From an uncultured Bacteroidales bacterium (lineage in GTDB: Bacteria; Bacteroidota; Bacteroidia; Bacteroidales; Paludibacteraceae): a stretch of 64,000 nt of DNA. The notes below the pieces were generated by a model that made no database searches, had not been told where the DNA came from, and was given only the letters and a program-made list of their open reading frames with translations. A program made the position numbers and the translations under genes. This document shows positions 49,496-58,241 of this stretch, one piece after another. The DNA lies in assembly GCA_900319005.1 (NCBI GenBank), contig ONMV01000008.1:1-64000 (forward strand), in the 5' to 3' direction. How positions within the stretch are numbered: the stretch's first letter is position 1; each line of letters opens with the position of its first letter.

Positions 49496-50422
49496 TCAAC
49501 TCTTATACGCTGCCACGATCTTCTTGACCAGCGGGTGACGGACGATATCTTTCTCGTTGAATTCGATGATTTTGATACCTTTGATATTCTGAAAACGCTC
49601 CATAGCATCCCGTAATCCGGACTTCTGGGTAGTAGGCAGGTCAATCTGGGTCAAGTCACCGGTGACAATCATTTTTCCTCCCAAACCGAGTCGGGTGAGG
49701 AACATCTTCAGCTGCAAGGCAGTCGTGTTCTGTGCCTCATCGAGAATGACTACAGCGTCCGAGAGGGTACGACCGCGCATGAAAGCAAGGGGGGCTATTT
49801 GGATGATACCTTTCTCCATATACTCCGTCAGTTTGGCACCGGGAATCATGTCCTGCAGCGCGTCGTAGAGTGGCTGGAGATACGGGTCTATTTTCTCCTT
49901 CATATCTCCGGGGAGGAAACCAAGTTTCTCCCCTGCCTCTACAGCCGGACGGGAGAGGATGATCCGACGTACCTCTTTGTTTTTGAGTGCTCTTACAGCA
50001 AGAGCGATCGCTGTATAGGTCTTACCGCTACCGGCAGGACCGACCGCAAAGAGCAGGTCATTCTCTTCGTATGCCCGAACGAGTGCCTGTTGGTTCTCAG
50101 AACGGGCATAGATAGACTTACCGTTCACACCATGCAGGATGAGGTTATCGGTAGCTTGCTCTTGGGGCTTATCGCCATGTAAGAGCATAAGGATTTCTTG
50201 TTCGGCAAGTCGGTTATTACGTATGCAAAACTGCTCGCAGAGCCGCAATGAGCGCTCGAACTGCTCAACTGCTTTCTCAGAACCCGTCACCTTGACCTGA
50301 TACCCTCTTGCAACAACACGCACGTCGGGATGCTGGTTCTTGAGACAAAGGATATTATAGTTATTTACACCGTAGAAGGTCGGTGTATCGAGGGAATCCT
50401 GAAGAGTAATTATTGTTTCCAT
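49496..50422 (-). CDS. phoH: PhoH-family ATPase
   Basis: 308 residues: a KH-like N-terminal region (VRVVARGYQVKVTGSEKAVE) followed by the PhoH ATPase (LLFAVGPAGSGKTYTAIALA Walker A, VVILDEAQNTTALQLKMFLT Walker B, VTGDLTQIDLP). PhoH-type proteins act in RNA metabolism, often with YbeY. The start overlaps the upstream gene by 62 bp, but TFYGVNNYNIL matches the family N-terminus, so the start is credible. Confidence 0.92.
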   Translation of the reverse strand: METIITLQDSLDTPTFYGVNNYNILCLKNQHPDVRVVARGYQVKVTGSEKAVEQFERSLRLCEQFCIRNNRLAEQEILMLLHGDKPQEQATDNLILHGVNGKSIYARSENQQALVRAYEENDLLFAVGPAGSGKTYTAIALAVRALKNKEVRRIILSRPAVEAGEKLGFLPGDMKEKIDPYLQPLYDALQDMIPGAKLTEYMEKGIIQIAPLAFMRGRTLSDAVVILDEAQNTTALQLKMFLTRLGLGGKMIVTGDLTQIDLPTTQKSGLRDAMERFQNIKGIKIIEFNEKDIVRHPLVKKIVAAYKS

Positions 50423-50870
50423 CTATACAAATCGTCTGTGCCCCGTTAGAGAGCAACAAATATGGTACATTGAGTTTTCGGTTATACGTGATAGCCTGAT
50501 CTAAGGTTTTTTGTGTCAAGGGGACTGTCTCCGCCTTACATTCGATGAGCATAAGAGGGGAAAGTCTATCCTGAGAAGTTCTATGACCGTCCACTGGACG
50601 CTCAATCGAGCAAAGCTCTTCACCCTGAAGGGAAGGGAGGTTGGCATAGACTACCGCGTCGCACCGCTGGTTAATTGAGAATTGAGAATTGACAATTGAC
50701 AATTTTTCCAGAGGCACCTCTACCGCGATGAGCGAAGCGGGATAACCCCCTTCACTCACCATGCGGTGTAATAACTGCTGGCGAATCCATTCTTCGGGTG
50801 TCAAACGGACCCAACGGTGTCGCCATTCGCAGAAGATCTGCTCTTTGTTGTTTTGAACACGCGTCCTCAT
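50361..50870 (-). CDS. HsdR N-terminal-domain nuclease-fold protein
   Basis: 169 residues with the type I restriction R-subunit N-terminal fold: WVRLTPEEWIRQQLLHRMV, RCDAVVYANL and PLMLIECKAETVPLTQKTLD, where D, E and K form a PD-(D/E)xK site. Stand-alone proteins of this type are widespread in Bacteroidetes and are not full restriction enzymes. A repeat insert (LSIVNSQFSINQ, DNA 50671-50707) lies between motifs. Confidence 0.8.
   Translation of the reverse strand: MRTRVQNNKEQIFCEWRHRWVRLTPEEWIRQQLLHRMVSEGGYPASLIAVEVPLEKLSIVNSQFSINQRCDAVVYANLPSLQGEELCSIERPVDGHRTSQDRLSPLMLIECKAETVPLTQKTLDQAITYNRKLNVPYLLLSNGAQTICIDGNNNYSSGFPRYTDLLRCK
50671..50707 (-). repeat. AATTGACAATTGAGAATT filler repeat inside a gene
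   Basis: TTAATTGAGAATTGAGAATT followed by GACAATTGACAATTTTT is read in frame as KLSIVNSQFSIN. The same units occur beside the 51-bp elements at 26412-26434, 29021-29030 and 45028-45046. Confidence 0.7.
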
Positions 50871-50897
50871 GACAGACCGCTTCGCTGTTAGACTTAT

Positions 50898-52610
50898 TTA
50901 CTTCAAGTAGTTATCCTTGAGGGAGCAGGTACGGTTGAGGATGAGGTGCTCGGGTTGGGAGTCATCATCCACAACAAAGTAACCTTGTTTGAGTAACTGG
51001 AAATGGTCTTGCGGTTTGGCTTTCGCAAGCGATGCTTCGACCTTAGCGCTCACCACTTTGAGACTGTCGGGGTTGAGCAGGTCTCGGAAATCACCTTCCT
51101 CAGCGCTCGGGTTCTCTACCGCAAAGAGTCGGTCATAGAGACGAACTTCAGCTTCTACGGCACTGTTGCACTCTACCCAGTTGATAGTCGCTTTAGTCTT
51201 GCGGTTACCACCTTCGGTACCCGATTTGGAGTTCGGGTCATAGGTTGCATAGACCGTCGTGATGTTTCCATTCTCATCTTTCTCACAGCCGGTAGCTTGT
51301 ATGATATACGACGCTTTGAGACGTACTTCGCGACCACCCGGGGAGAGACGGTAGAACTTATTGTCCGCCTCTTCGAGGAAATCGCCGCGTTCGATCCAAA
51401 GTTCCTTGCCGAACTTCATCTCACGCGTACCAAGCTCGGGGTGGCCATCAATGTTTTCCGCTACGATGGTTTCGCCTTCGCCCTCATAATTGGTAATGAC
51501 GAGTTTGACGGGATCAAAGATGGCACATACACGCGGTGCGGTCTCCTTGAGGTCCTCGCGGATAACGTGTTCAAGCAATCCCTGATCGATCATACCTTCC
51601 ACTTTGGTATAACCGATCTTATCCATGAACGTGCGGATCGCTTGGGGTGTGTAACCGCGACGACGCAGACCGCAGACGGTCGGCATACGCGGGTCGTCCC
51701 AACCGGCTACCAGACCTTCTTTGACCAGTTGCAGCATCTTACGCTTCGACATGACCGTATAGGTGATATTGAGGCGGTTAAACTCACGCTGCTTCGGACG
51801 ATAGTCCGGGCCGTACGGCGAGAGACCTGCAAAGTTCTCACCCGTTATCTGGTCGAGGAAATAATCATACAGCGGACGATGCACCTCGAACTCCAGCGTA
51901 CAGATCGAGTGCGTCACGCCCTCGAAATAGTCGGACTGACCGTGCGCAAAGTCGTACATGGGGTACACTTTCCATTTGGTACCCGTACGATGGTGGGGGT
52001 GACTGGTGATGATACGATACATGATCGGATCACGGAAGTGCATGTTGGGGTTGGCCATATCGATCTTGGCACGCAGCACCATCTTGCCTTCCTCTATTTC
52101 ACCGCGTTGCATCGCTTCAAAAAGACGTAAGTTCTCTTCGATCGGACGGTCGCGATACGGCGAAGCCACACCGGGCTCGGTCGGCGTACCTTTCTGCTCG
52201 GCGATCTGCTCTGCCGTCTGCTCGTCCACATAAGCCTTGCCCTCTTTGATGAAACGGATAGCAAGGTCGTAGAGCTGCTGGAAATAATCAGAGGCATAGA
52301 AAATCTTGCCCCATTTGAATCCCAACCAAGCGATATCGCGTTCGATGGTCTCTACGTATTCGGTGTCCTCCTTAACGGGATTGGTGTCATCGAAACGGAG
52401 GTTGCAGACACCGTTGTATTTCTCAGCGATGCCGAAATCCATACATATCGCCTTGACGTGACCGATATGCAGGTATCCGTTCGGCTCAGGCGGGAAACGG
52501 GTCTGGATACGTCCGTTATTCACACCCTCTGCGAGGTCTTTTTCTACAATCTGCTCAATAAAATTGAGACTACGAGCCTCGGGCTCATTTACCATTTTAT
52601 CACTTACCAT
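50898..52610 (-). CDS. glnS: glutaminyl-tRNA synthetase
   Basis: Charges tRNA-Gln. 570 residues: RFPPEPNGYLHIGHVKAICM (HIGH), DDTNPVKEDTEYVE, MSKRKMLQLV (KMSKS-type), and a C-terminal beta-barrel anticodon part with KRIGYF-like region (GYTPQAIRTF). The first residues (MVSDKMVNE) are coded by a filler repeat. It replaces miaA, which often follows lpxA in Bacteroides. Confidence 0.96.
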   Translation of the reverse strand: MVSDKMVNEPEARSLNFIEQIVEKDLAEGVNNGRIQTRFPPEPNGYLHIGHVKAICMDFGIAEKYNGVCNLRFDDTNPVKEDTEYVETIERDIAWLGFKWGKIFYASDYFQQLYDLAIRFIKEGKAYVDEQTAEQIAEQKGTPTEPGVASPYRDRPIEENLRLFEAMQRGEIEEGKMVLRAKIDMANPNMHFRDPIMYRIITSHPHHRTGTKWKVYPMYDFAHGQSDYFEGVTHSICTLEFEVHRPLYDYFLDQITGENFAGLSPYGPDYRPKQREFNRLNITYTVMSKRKMLQLVKEGLVAGWDDPRMPTVCGLRRRGYTPQAIRTFMDKIGYTKVEGMIDQGLLEHVIREDLKETAPRVCAIFDPVKLVITNYEGEGETIVAENIDGHPELGTREMKFGKELWIERGDFLEEADNKFYRLSPGGREVRLKASYIIQATGCEKDENGNITTVYATYDPNSKSGTEGGNRKTKATINWVECNSAVEAEVRLYDRLFAVENPSAEEGDFRDLLNPDSLKVVSAKVEASLAKAKPQDHFQLLKQGYFVVDDDSQPEHLILNRTCSLKDNYLK

Positions 52611-52643
52611 TTTATCATTTATTTTACATTTGCTATTTTTGTA

Positions 52644-53360
52644 TTATGCCCGTACGATGCCTCGCGTAGAGGAACGCACGAAATCGATAATCATATTTCT
52701 CTCCGGGGAGGAAGGCATCGTTGCCTCTATATGATCAAGTGCTTGCGTAGTATTCATACCTCCCTGATAAAGAAGCCGATAGACTTCCTGAATGGTATGA
52801 ATTTGTTCGGGTGTGAACCCACGTCGGTTGAGTCCCACGGAGTTGATTCCGCAGAAAGCGATTGGATCGCGTGCAACGATAGCAAAAGGCGGAATATCCT
52901 TGTTGATCTTCGAGCCCCCCTGTATCATCACATGTCCTCCTATATGCGTGAACTGGTGTACCAAAGTACCCCCACCGATCACGGCATAGTCGTCAATCTC
53001 CACTTCTCCCGCTAACTGGGTAACGTTGGACATAATGATGTTATCATGCAGGATACAATCATGCGCTACGTGACAGTACGCCATGATGAGGTTGTTATTC
53101 CCGACCACCGTTTTGCCTTTACTAGCCGTACCACGATGGATTGTGACAAACTCACGGAGCACACAATTGTCACCGATGATGGTCCAAGTCTCCTCACCCT
53201 TGTATTTCAGGTCCTGCGGTACAGCACCTATCACTGCTGAGGGAAAAATATGACAGTTATCCCCGATGATCACATTATCATCGATATACGCGAATGCATC
53301 GATGGTCACGTTCTTGCCAATCTGCGCTTTTGGGCTCACATATGCTAATGATGATATCAT
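52644..53360 (-). CDS. lpxA: UDP-GlcNAc O-acyltransferase LpxA
   Basis: First step of lipid A synthesis: acyl transfer to UDP-GlcNAc. 238 residues, left-handed beta-helix hexapeptide repeats (IGKNVTIDAFAYIDDNVIIG, VGNNNLIMAYCHVAHDCILH with the catalytic His), GGGTLVHQFTHIGGHVMIQG, and a helical C-terminus. Slightly shorter than the usual 255-262 residues. Separated from lpxC by a 57-bp AT-rich repeat. Confidence 0.95.
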   Translation of the reverse strand: MISSLAYVSPKAQIGKNVTIDAFAYIDDNVIIGDNCHIFPSAVIGAVPQDLKYKGEETWTIIGDNCVLREFVTIHRGTASKGKTVVGNNNLIMAYCHVAHDCILHDNIIMSNVTQLAGEVEIDDYAVIGGGTLVHQFTHIGGHVMIQGGSKINKDIPPFAIVARDPIAFCGINSVGLNRRGFTPEQIHTIQEVYRLLYQGGMNTTQALDHIEATMPSSPERNMIIDFVRSSTRGIVRA

Positions 53361-53417
53361 TAGAATTAAAAATTAAAAATTAAAAATTACGAATTAAAAA
53401 TTACGAATTAAAAAATT
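53361..53417. repeat. AATTAAAAATT tandem filler between lpxA and lpxC
   Basis: About five units of AATTAAAAATT(ACG) fill the whole gap between the lpxA start and the lpxC stop. The same units occur in frame inside the MBL gene (34335-34367). In most Bacteroidales a fused FabZ domain follows LpxC here. Confidence 0.8.
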
Positions 53418-54320
53418 TTATTCACTCAATATTTGGTTCCTAAGACGACGGATACACTGCGTATTGAATGTATGTCCCGGTTTATAGGCCACCACTTTAC
53501 CCTGCAAACGCAGACCTAACAACGACACATCGCCGATAACATCCAGCAATTTATGCCGTGCCGGCTCATTGGGATAGTTCAGCGGAGAGAGATAACCGAG
53601 TTTGGTAGCATCCAGATGAGGTTGACCTAATTTATCGCAGAAATAATCCATACCGGACTGGGACAGTTCCTGCTCATAGATTACAAGCGCGTTCTTGAGG
53701 TCACCACCCTTAATCAGTCCTACGCGCAGCAGAGGTTCTATCTCACGCACGAAACAGAACGTACGCGCCGAAGAGATAGCTTGCGGATAATCCTTCAGAT
53801 CCGTAAGCGAAGCATGTTGCTCTCGGAGTATATTAGACTGAAAAGAGATCGTCACATCCACCTCATAATGGTCGCATGGTTCGATACGCATGCTATGTCC
53901 GTGTTCGGAGATATACTCAATAGGCTCTTTGACCACATAGACCTCTTGTTCCGCATCCTGTTCCACTAATCCGACACGCTGGATCTCCTGCACAAACAGG
54001 CGGGCACTGCCATCCAAGATAGGCATCTCAGGTGCATTCACATCGATGATACAGTTATCTACGCCCAAGGCATATAACGCGCTGAGCGCATGTTCGACCG
54101 TACTGATCTTCCATTTTCCGCGCTCAAGAACCGTACCTCGCTCGGTACCGGACACATAATCCGCCAACGCTTGATAGCAGGGCTGACCGGGCAGGTCCAC
54201 GCGACGCAGACAGATACCCGTATTCTCCTTTGCCGGATGGAACGTAGCGGTCACATACAAACCTGTATGCAATCCTACCGAACTGAGGGTAAAACTTTCT
54301 TTTATTGTATGTTGCTTCAT
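53418..54320 (-). CDS. lpxC: UDP-3-O-acyl-N-acetylglucosamine deacetylase LpxC
   Basis: Commits to lipid A by Zn-dependent deacetylation. 300 residues: SSVGLHTGLYVTATFHPAKE, ISTVEHALSALYALGVDNCI (Zn His), GGDLKNALVIYE, PNEPARHKLLDVIGDVSLLG (HKxxD) and AYKPGHTFNTQCIRRLR. Many Bacteroidetes LpxC proteins carry a C-terminal FabZ dehydratase (total about 460 residues); that domain is absent here. Overlaps lpxD by 4 bp. Confidence 0.96.
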   Translation of the reverse strand: MKQHTIKESFTLSSVGLHTGLYVTATFHPAKENTGICLRRVDLPGQPCYQALADYVSGTERGTVLERGKWKISTVEHALSALYALGVDNCIIDVNAPEMPILDGSARLFVQEIQRVGLVEQDAEQEVYVVKEPIEYISEHGHSMRIEPCDHYEVDVTISFQSNILREQHASLTDLKDYPQAISSARTFCFVREIEPLLRVGLIKGGDLKNALVIYEQELSQSGMDYFCDKLGQPHLDATKLGYLSPLNYPNEPARHKLLDVIGDVSLLGLRLQGKVVAYKPGHTFNTQCIRRLRNQILSE

Positions 54321-55330
54321 TTCTCTTTAGCTGCTTGTTTAAATTTAACGACAGCGCGACGCCATAAACCGGCATCGATCGCCGGATATCCCATATACGT
54401 TCCGGGTTTGCGGATACTGTTGGGTACACCCGTCTGTGCCCCGAAGACACAATGGTCGGCTATCTCAATATGTCCTGCTACGCCCACCTGACCGGCTAAG
54501 ATACAATGGGCGCCTACTTTCGTGCTACCGGCTATACCTACTTGCGCGCAGAGGAAAGTGGACTCTCCCACCTCCACATTATGGGCTATCTGCACGAGGT
54601 TATCTATCTTTGCGTTCTTGCGTACGATAGTCGAACCCATCATTGCACGGTCAATAGTGGTATTGGCTCCTACCTCCACATCATCCTCAATGATAACATT
54701 GCCAATCTGCGGGATCTTTTGGTTCACGCCCTGTGCATCGGGTTCAAAACCAAAACCGTCCGAGCCTACTACTACCCCGGCATGGAGGATACAATACGCT
54801 CCTATTTGGCTATGGGCGTACACCTTCGCACCCGCGTACAATATAGTATAGTCACCTATCGTCACATCATCTCCTATATAGACATTCGGATAGATCTGAA
54901 CCCCTTTACCCAAACGGACATTCTTACCAATATAAGCAAAAGCCCCCACATAGGCATCCTGAGGCACAATCACCCCCTCGCTGACGAAAGAGGGATGCTC
55001 TATACCCTGCCGGGGCGGGTTCATCGCCTTGGAAACGATGCCCAACAACTGCCCCATAGCGCCACGGGCATTTTCCACCAGGATCACAGCACCGCCTGCT
55101 TTTCCTTCTCCATCCGGAAAAGTCATTTTGCCCTCCACCACACTGCGCGTGATAAGCACCACTCCTGCTTTGGTCTGCTGCAAATAAGGCAGGTATTTAT
55201 CCTCCGTAATGAAGGCTAAGTGTTGTGGCTGAGCATGTTCTATCGGCGCCACGTCACTGACTTTAGCGTTCGAATTGCCATACAAGGCTCCGCCTAATAA
55301 AATTGCTATCTGTTGTGCACTAAATTCCAT
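54317..55330 (-). CDS. lpxD: UDP-3-O-acylglucosamine N-acyltransferase LpxD
   Basis: Third lipid A step. 337 residues from ATG at 55330 (MEFSAQQIAILLGGALYG). N-terminal uridine-binding domain, then hexapeptide repeats (GKNVRLGKGVQIYPNVYIGD, NTTIDRAMMGST, CAQVGIAGSTKVGAHCILAG, QTGVPNSIRKPGTYMGYPA). KIDNLVQIAHNVEVG carries the catalytic His. Overlaps lpxC by 4 bp. Confidence 0.96.
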   Translation of the reverse strand: MEFSAQQIAILLGGALYGNSNAKVSDVAPIEHAQPQHLAFITEDKYLPYLQQTKAGVVLITRSVVEGKMTFPDGEGKAGGAVILVENARGAMGQLLGIVSKAMNPPRQGIEHPSFVSEGVIVPQDAYVGAFAYIGKNVRLGKGVQIYPNVYIGDDVTIGDYTILYAGAKVYAHSQIGAYCILHAGVVVGSDGFGFEPDAQGVNQKIPQIGNVIIEDDVEVGANTTIDRAMMGSTIVRKNAKIDNLVQIAHNVEVGESTFLCAQVGIAGSTKVGAHCILAGQVGVAGHIEIADHCVFGAQTGVPNSIRKPGTYMGYPAIDAGLWRRAVVKFKQAAKEK

Positions 55331-55353
55331 CAAGCCATTTACTATTTAGTCAT

Positions 55354-56658
55354 TTACAATGTACCATTTATCGGGTCCAAGCGATACTTAAACAAATATC
55401 GCTTAATCGGTTTTCGGGTGAGCGCCTTGAGATCTAAGATCTCACTTGCATCAGATATATCACGGATAGTACCATCCGAATACAAGATATCTATCGAATC
55501 GGCTTTCTCCGAATACGTATTACTGGTGGATACGTGCTCGCTCCACAAATATTCCGATTCCTTCTCCGTAATCCCCAGTTTAGCAGCATAGTCTTTGTTC
55601 AAAGCTTCTTTCTGCTCCTCCGTCAGAGGTTCGGTCAGCAGTTCTCCGCGGAAGAGCTGACGATTGATGAACGATTGGCTGAGAAGACTGAGCACCTTGT
55701 CGCTGCCCGAAATCCACGCCTTGATAGCGCAAAGCACATCAGTATCGTCCAGCAGAGCATATTGCTCCAAGGCTTCGCTGGTAGGCGAAAACATATCAAA
55801 AGAAACCGGTTGGTATAGGAAATAACGCAATGCCGGAGAGCAAAAGAGTTCCTGACTCTCGATTCCTTGCTCTTGGCTCTTTCTCGCCAACTCTTTGGCT
55901 CGGCTGAGAATCTTAATCAGATGTTGCTCCGCTGCTACAGAAGTCTTATGCAGATAGACCTGCCAATACATCAACCTACGCGCCACCAGAAATTTCTCCA
56001 CCGAATAGATGCCTTTCACCTGCACCACCAATTTATCATTGCGCACATCGAGCATCTTTAGCAATCGTTCACTGGCTACACGCCCTTCCTGCACGCCCGT
56101 AAAGAACGAGTCGCGGCAAAGATAATCCATCCGGTCCACGTCCAACTGACTGCTGATCAGTTGATGTAGGAAATGCTTCGGGTATTCGTTCTTAAAGATA
56201 GAGATAGCTGTGTCTAACGGTTTCCCCTCCATTGTACTTTGTACATCGTCCCTTTGTACCTTCGAGAGGTCCTCATTGATACGCTCCATCATCAGCAGCG
56301 ATATATCTTCGTGCGTCACACCATCCACCAGTGTATGCTCCAATACATGGGAAAATGGTCCGTGTCCCACATCGTGCAGGAGGATAGCGATCATTGCCGA
56401 AGTAGCTTCATGCTCCGTTATATCCACTCCCTTCATGCGCAGCGAACTGATCGCCTCCTGCATAAGATGCATCGCGCCCAACGAATGACCGAAACGGCTA
56501 TGCATAGCACCCGGGTACACCAAATAGGATAATCCTAACTGACGGATACGGTTCAAGCGCTGCACATAAGGGTGCTGCAACACGTCATAAACCAACTCAT
56601 TGGGAAGGGAAAGAAACCCGAAGACCGGATCATTTATTATCTTACGTTTATTAGCCAT
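55354..56658 (-). CDS. HD-domain dNTP triphosphohydrolase-like protein
   Basis: 434 residues from ATG at 56658 (MANKRKIINDPVFGFLSLPN). The HD metal site is HSRFGHSLGAMHLM, ILLHDVGHGPFSHVLEH, and LDVDRMDYLCRDS. It resembles Firmicutes YwfO/EF1143-type dNTPases. Two in-frame inserts come from repeated DNA: VQRDDVQSTMEG (56229-56260) and SQEQGIESQEL (about 55846-55880). HD gene-lpxD-lpxC-lpxA is a conserved Bacteroidales order. Confidence 0.88.
   Translation of the reverse strand: MANKRKIINDPVFGFLSLPNELVYDVLQHPYVQRLNRIRQLGLSYLVYPGAMHSRFGHSLGAMHLMQEAISSLRMKGVDITEHEATSAMIAILLHDVGHGPFSHVLEHTLVDGVTHEDISLLMMERINEDLSKVQRDDVQSTMEGKPLDTAISIFKNEYPKHFLHQLISSQLDVDRMDYLCRDSFFTGVQEGRVASERLLKMLDVRNDKLVVQVKGIYSVEKFLVARRLMYWQVYLHKTSVAAEQHLIKILSRAKELARKSQEQGIESQELFCSPALRYFLYQPVSFDMFSPTSEALEQYALLDDTDVLCAIKAWISGSDKVLSLLSQSFINRQLFRGELLTEPLTEEQKEALNKDYAAKLGITEKESEYLWSEHVSTSNTYSEKADSIDILYSDGTIRDISDASEILDLKALTRKPIKRYLFKYRLDPINGTL
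56229..56260 (-). repeat. GTACAAAG repeat inside the HD gene
   Basis: In the gene's sense GGTACAAAGGGACGATGTAC plus AAAGTACAATGG, sharing GGTACAAAGGGAC with 13701-13713. Translated as VQRDDVQSTM. Confidence 0.65.
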
Positions 56659-56674
56659 AAATACAAAATGCGTG

Positions 56675-56682
56675 CAAAGATA
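56675..56682 (-). promoter_or_regulatory. -7 element of the HD hydrolase operon
   Basis: Minus-strand TATCTTTG (56682-56675) lies 17 bp before the start codon. No TTG stands 20 bp upstream, so this is a weaker match than the other promoters. Confidence 0.5.
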
Positions 56683-56764
56683 CAACTTTTTTTATAGAGT
56701 TATGTGTAAAAATTGACACTTTTAACTATTTATGTGCAAAATTTAACGTTTCTATCATTTTTTC

Positions 56765-56795
56765 TTGCATACATGGGAAAAATGTTGTACCTTTG
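56765..56795 (+). promoter_or_regulatory. promoter of tRNA-Leu and the methyltransferase
   Basis: TTG 56765-56767, 20 bp, TACCTTTG 56788-56795, 15 bp before the tRNA. Confidence 0.87.
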
Positions 56796-56810
56796 TACTC
56801 GATTTTGATA

Positions 56811-56896
56811 GCCGCGGTGGTGGAATCGGTAGACACGAAGGACTTAAAATCCTTTGGCCAGTGATGGCTGTGCGGGTTCAAGTCCCGCCCGCGGTA
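56811..56896 (+). tRNA. tRNA-Leu (UAA anticodon)
   Basis: 86 nt folding as a class II tRNA: acceptor GCCGCGG with CCGCGGT (one wobble), anticodon arm AAGGA-CTTAAAA-TCCTT (anticodon TAA, reading Leu UUA), a long variable arm GGCCAGTGATGGCT, and T arm GCGGG-TTCAAGT-CCCGC. The CCA is not encoded. The next start codon begins at 56898, 1 nt after the discriminator base. Confidence 0.95.
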
Positions 56897-56897
56897 C

Positions 56898-58241
56898 ATG
56901 TTACCTGTTGATTTCATAGAGAGTATGCGTCAGCAGATGGGAAATGAAGCTGAGCTACTATTACGGGCGCTGGAAACGGAGCCCGTAACTTCTATTCGGC
57001 TCAATACTAAATTAGATGTTCTCACGTTCGCGTGCGATACCGAGGAGGTACCTTGGCATATTGACGGTTATTACCTGAGCGAACGTCCCCAATTCACTTT
57101 AGACCCGCTTTTCCATGCCGGTTGTTATTATGTGCAGGAAGCGAGTTCGATGTTTCTCCAGCAGGCTCTCGAACAATATCTCAACCCCTCTTCTATCGTT
57201 TTGGATCTTTGTGCTGCACCAGGAGGTAAAAGCACGCTCATCAGCGAATACTTGGGCTCGGATGGTTTATTGCTGAGCAATGAAGTGGTGCGCCAACGAG
57301 TGTTTATCCTGAGCGAGAACATCCAGAAATGGGGGAACGGCAACACGATCGTGACGCATAACAGCGCAGCCGAATATGGCGAGCGGTGCAAACATCTGTT
57401 CGATTGTATTCTGGTGGATGCACCCTGCTCTGGTGAAGGCATGTTCCGTAAGGACGAGCAGGCACGCAATGAATGGAGTCTGCGCGCAGTCAAACAATGT
57501 GCGGAGCGTCAACGAAGCATTCTGATGGATGTATGGGACGCCCTCAAACCCGGCGGATTACTGATATACTCCACCTGCACCTTCAACGAAGAGGAGAATG
57601 AGAAGAATGTAGAATGGATGGCAGAGACTTTAGGAGCGGACGTGCTTCCGATTGATTACGACCCTTCTTGGGGTATAACAGAAGGCACAGTGGGCTATCA
57701 TTTCTATCCGCATAAAGCCAAAGGCGAAGGATTCTATCTATGCACATTGCGCAAAAACGAGGACGAGCCGTTGGACATGGTCAAGATCAAAACCCCGAAG
57801 AACGCTGCCAACATGCCCCATCCGGAATATATGCCGGTGATGCGGAGTTGGTTACAGCACCCCGACGACTGGGCTATCCGCTATTCGGATCGTTTTGCTA
57901 CCGCTTATCCTATGAAGTATAAAGAGATCATCGACTGGATGAGTACCCAGTTGACCTGTATCTCCACGGGATTCGGTCTGGGCGAAGAACGCGGACGGGG
58001 TATCGCCCCGCAACATAGTTTGAGTATGCAAAAAGACCTCCGTAAGGAAGCCTTTCCGAATATACCATTGACGCGCGAACAAGCGCTGTCGTATCTTAGG
58101 ACTGAGGCGCTGACTTTGAGCGATGTGCCCCTCGGTCTCTGCCTTTTGACTTATGAGGGTGTCCCCCTCGGTTTCGCGAAGAACGTCGGGAACCGCCTGA
58201 ATAACCTTTACCCGAACGAGTGGAGGATTCGTAAGCTTTAG
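56898..58241 (+). CDS. rsmF: RsmF-type rRNA (cytosine-C5) methyltransferase
   Basis: 447 residues of the NOL1/NOP2/Sun family. SAM-binding VLDLCAAPGGKSTLISEYLG, motif IV VDAPCSGEGMFRKDEQAR (PCS), motif VI LIYSTCTFNEEENEKNVEW with the catalytic Cys, and a C-terminal RsmF/PUA-like part ending PLGFAKNVGNRLNNLYPNEW. LPVDFIESMRQQMG matches the family N-terminus, so the start 1 nt after the tRNA is credible. Its last 146 bp overlap the convergent helicase gene. Confidence 0.92.
   Translation: MLPVDFIESMRQQMGNEAELLLRALETEPVTSIRLNTKLDVLTFACDTEEVPWHIDGYYLSERPQFTLDPLFHAGCYYVQEASSMFLQQALEQYLNPSSIVLDLCAAPGGKSTLISEYLGSDGLLLSNEVVRQRVFILSENIQKWGNGNTIVTHNSAAEYGERCKHLFDCILVDAPCSGEGMFRKDEQARNEWSLRAVKQCAERQRSILMDVWDALKPGGLLIYSTCTFNEEENEKNVEWMAETLGADVLPIDYDPSWGITEGTVGYHFYPHKAKGEGFYLCTLRKNEDEPLDMVKIKTPKNAANMPHPEYMPVMRSWLQHPDDWAIRYSDRFATAYPMKYKEIIDWMSTQLTCISTGFGLGEERGRGIAPQHSLSMQKDLRKEAFPNIPLTREQALSYLRTEALTLSDVPLGLCLLTYEGVPLGFAKNVGNRLNNLYPNEWRIRKL

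Noticed and set aside
50361..50870. Type I restriction system
   Set aside because: Only the short N-terminal fold is present, without helicase, HsdM or HsdS; typical stand-alone Bacteroidetes protein.
51003..52130. 375-codon open frame antisense to glnS
   Set aside because: Same reason: complement of a conserved synthetase.
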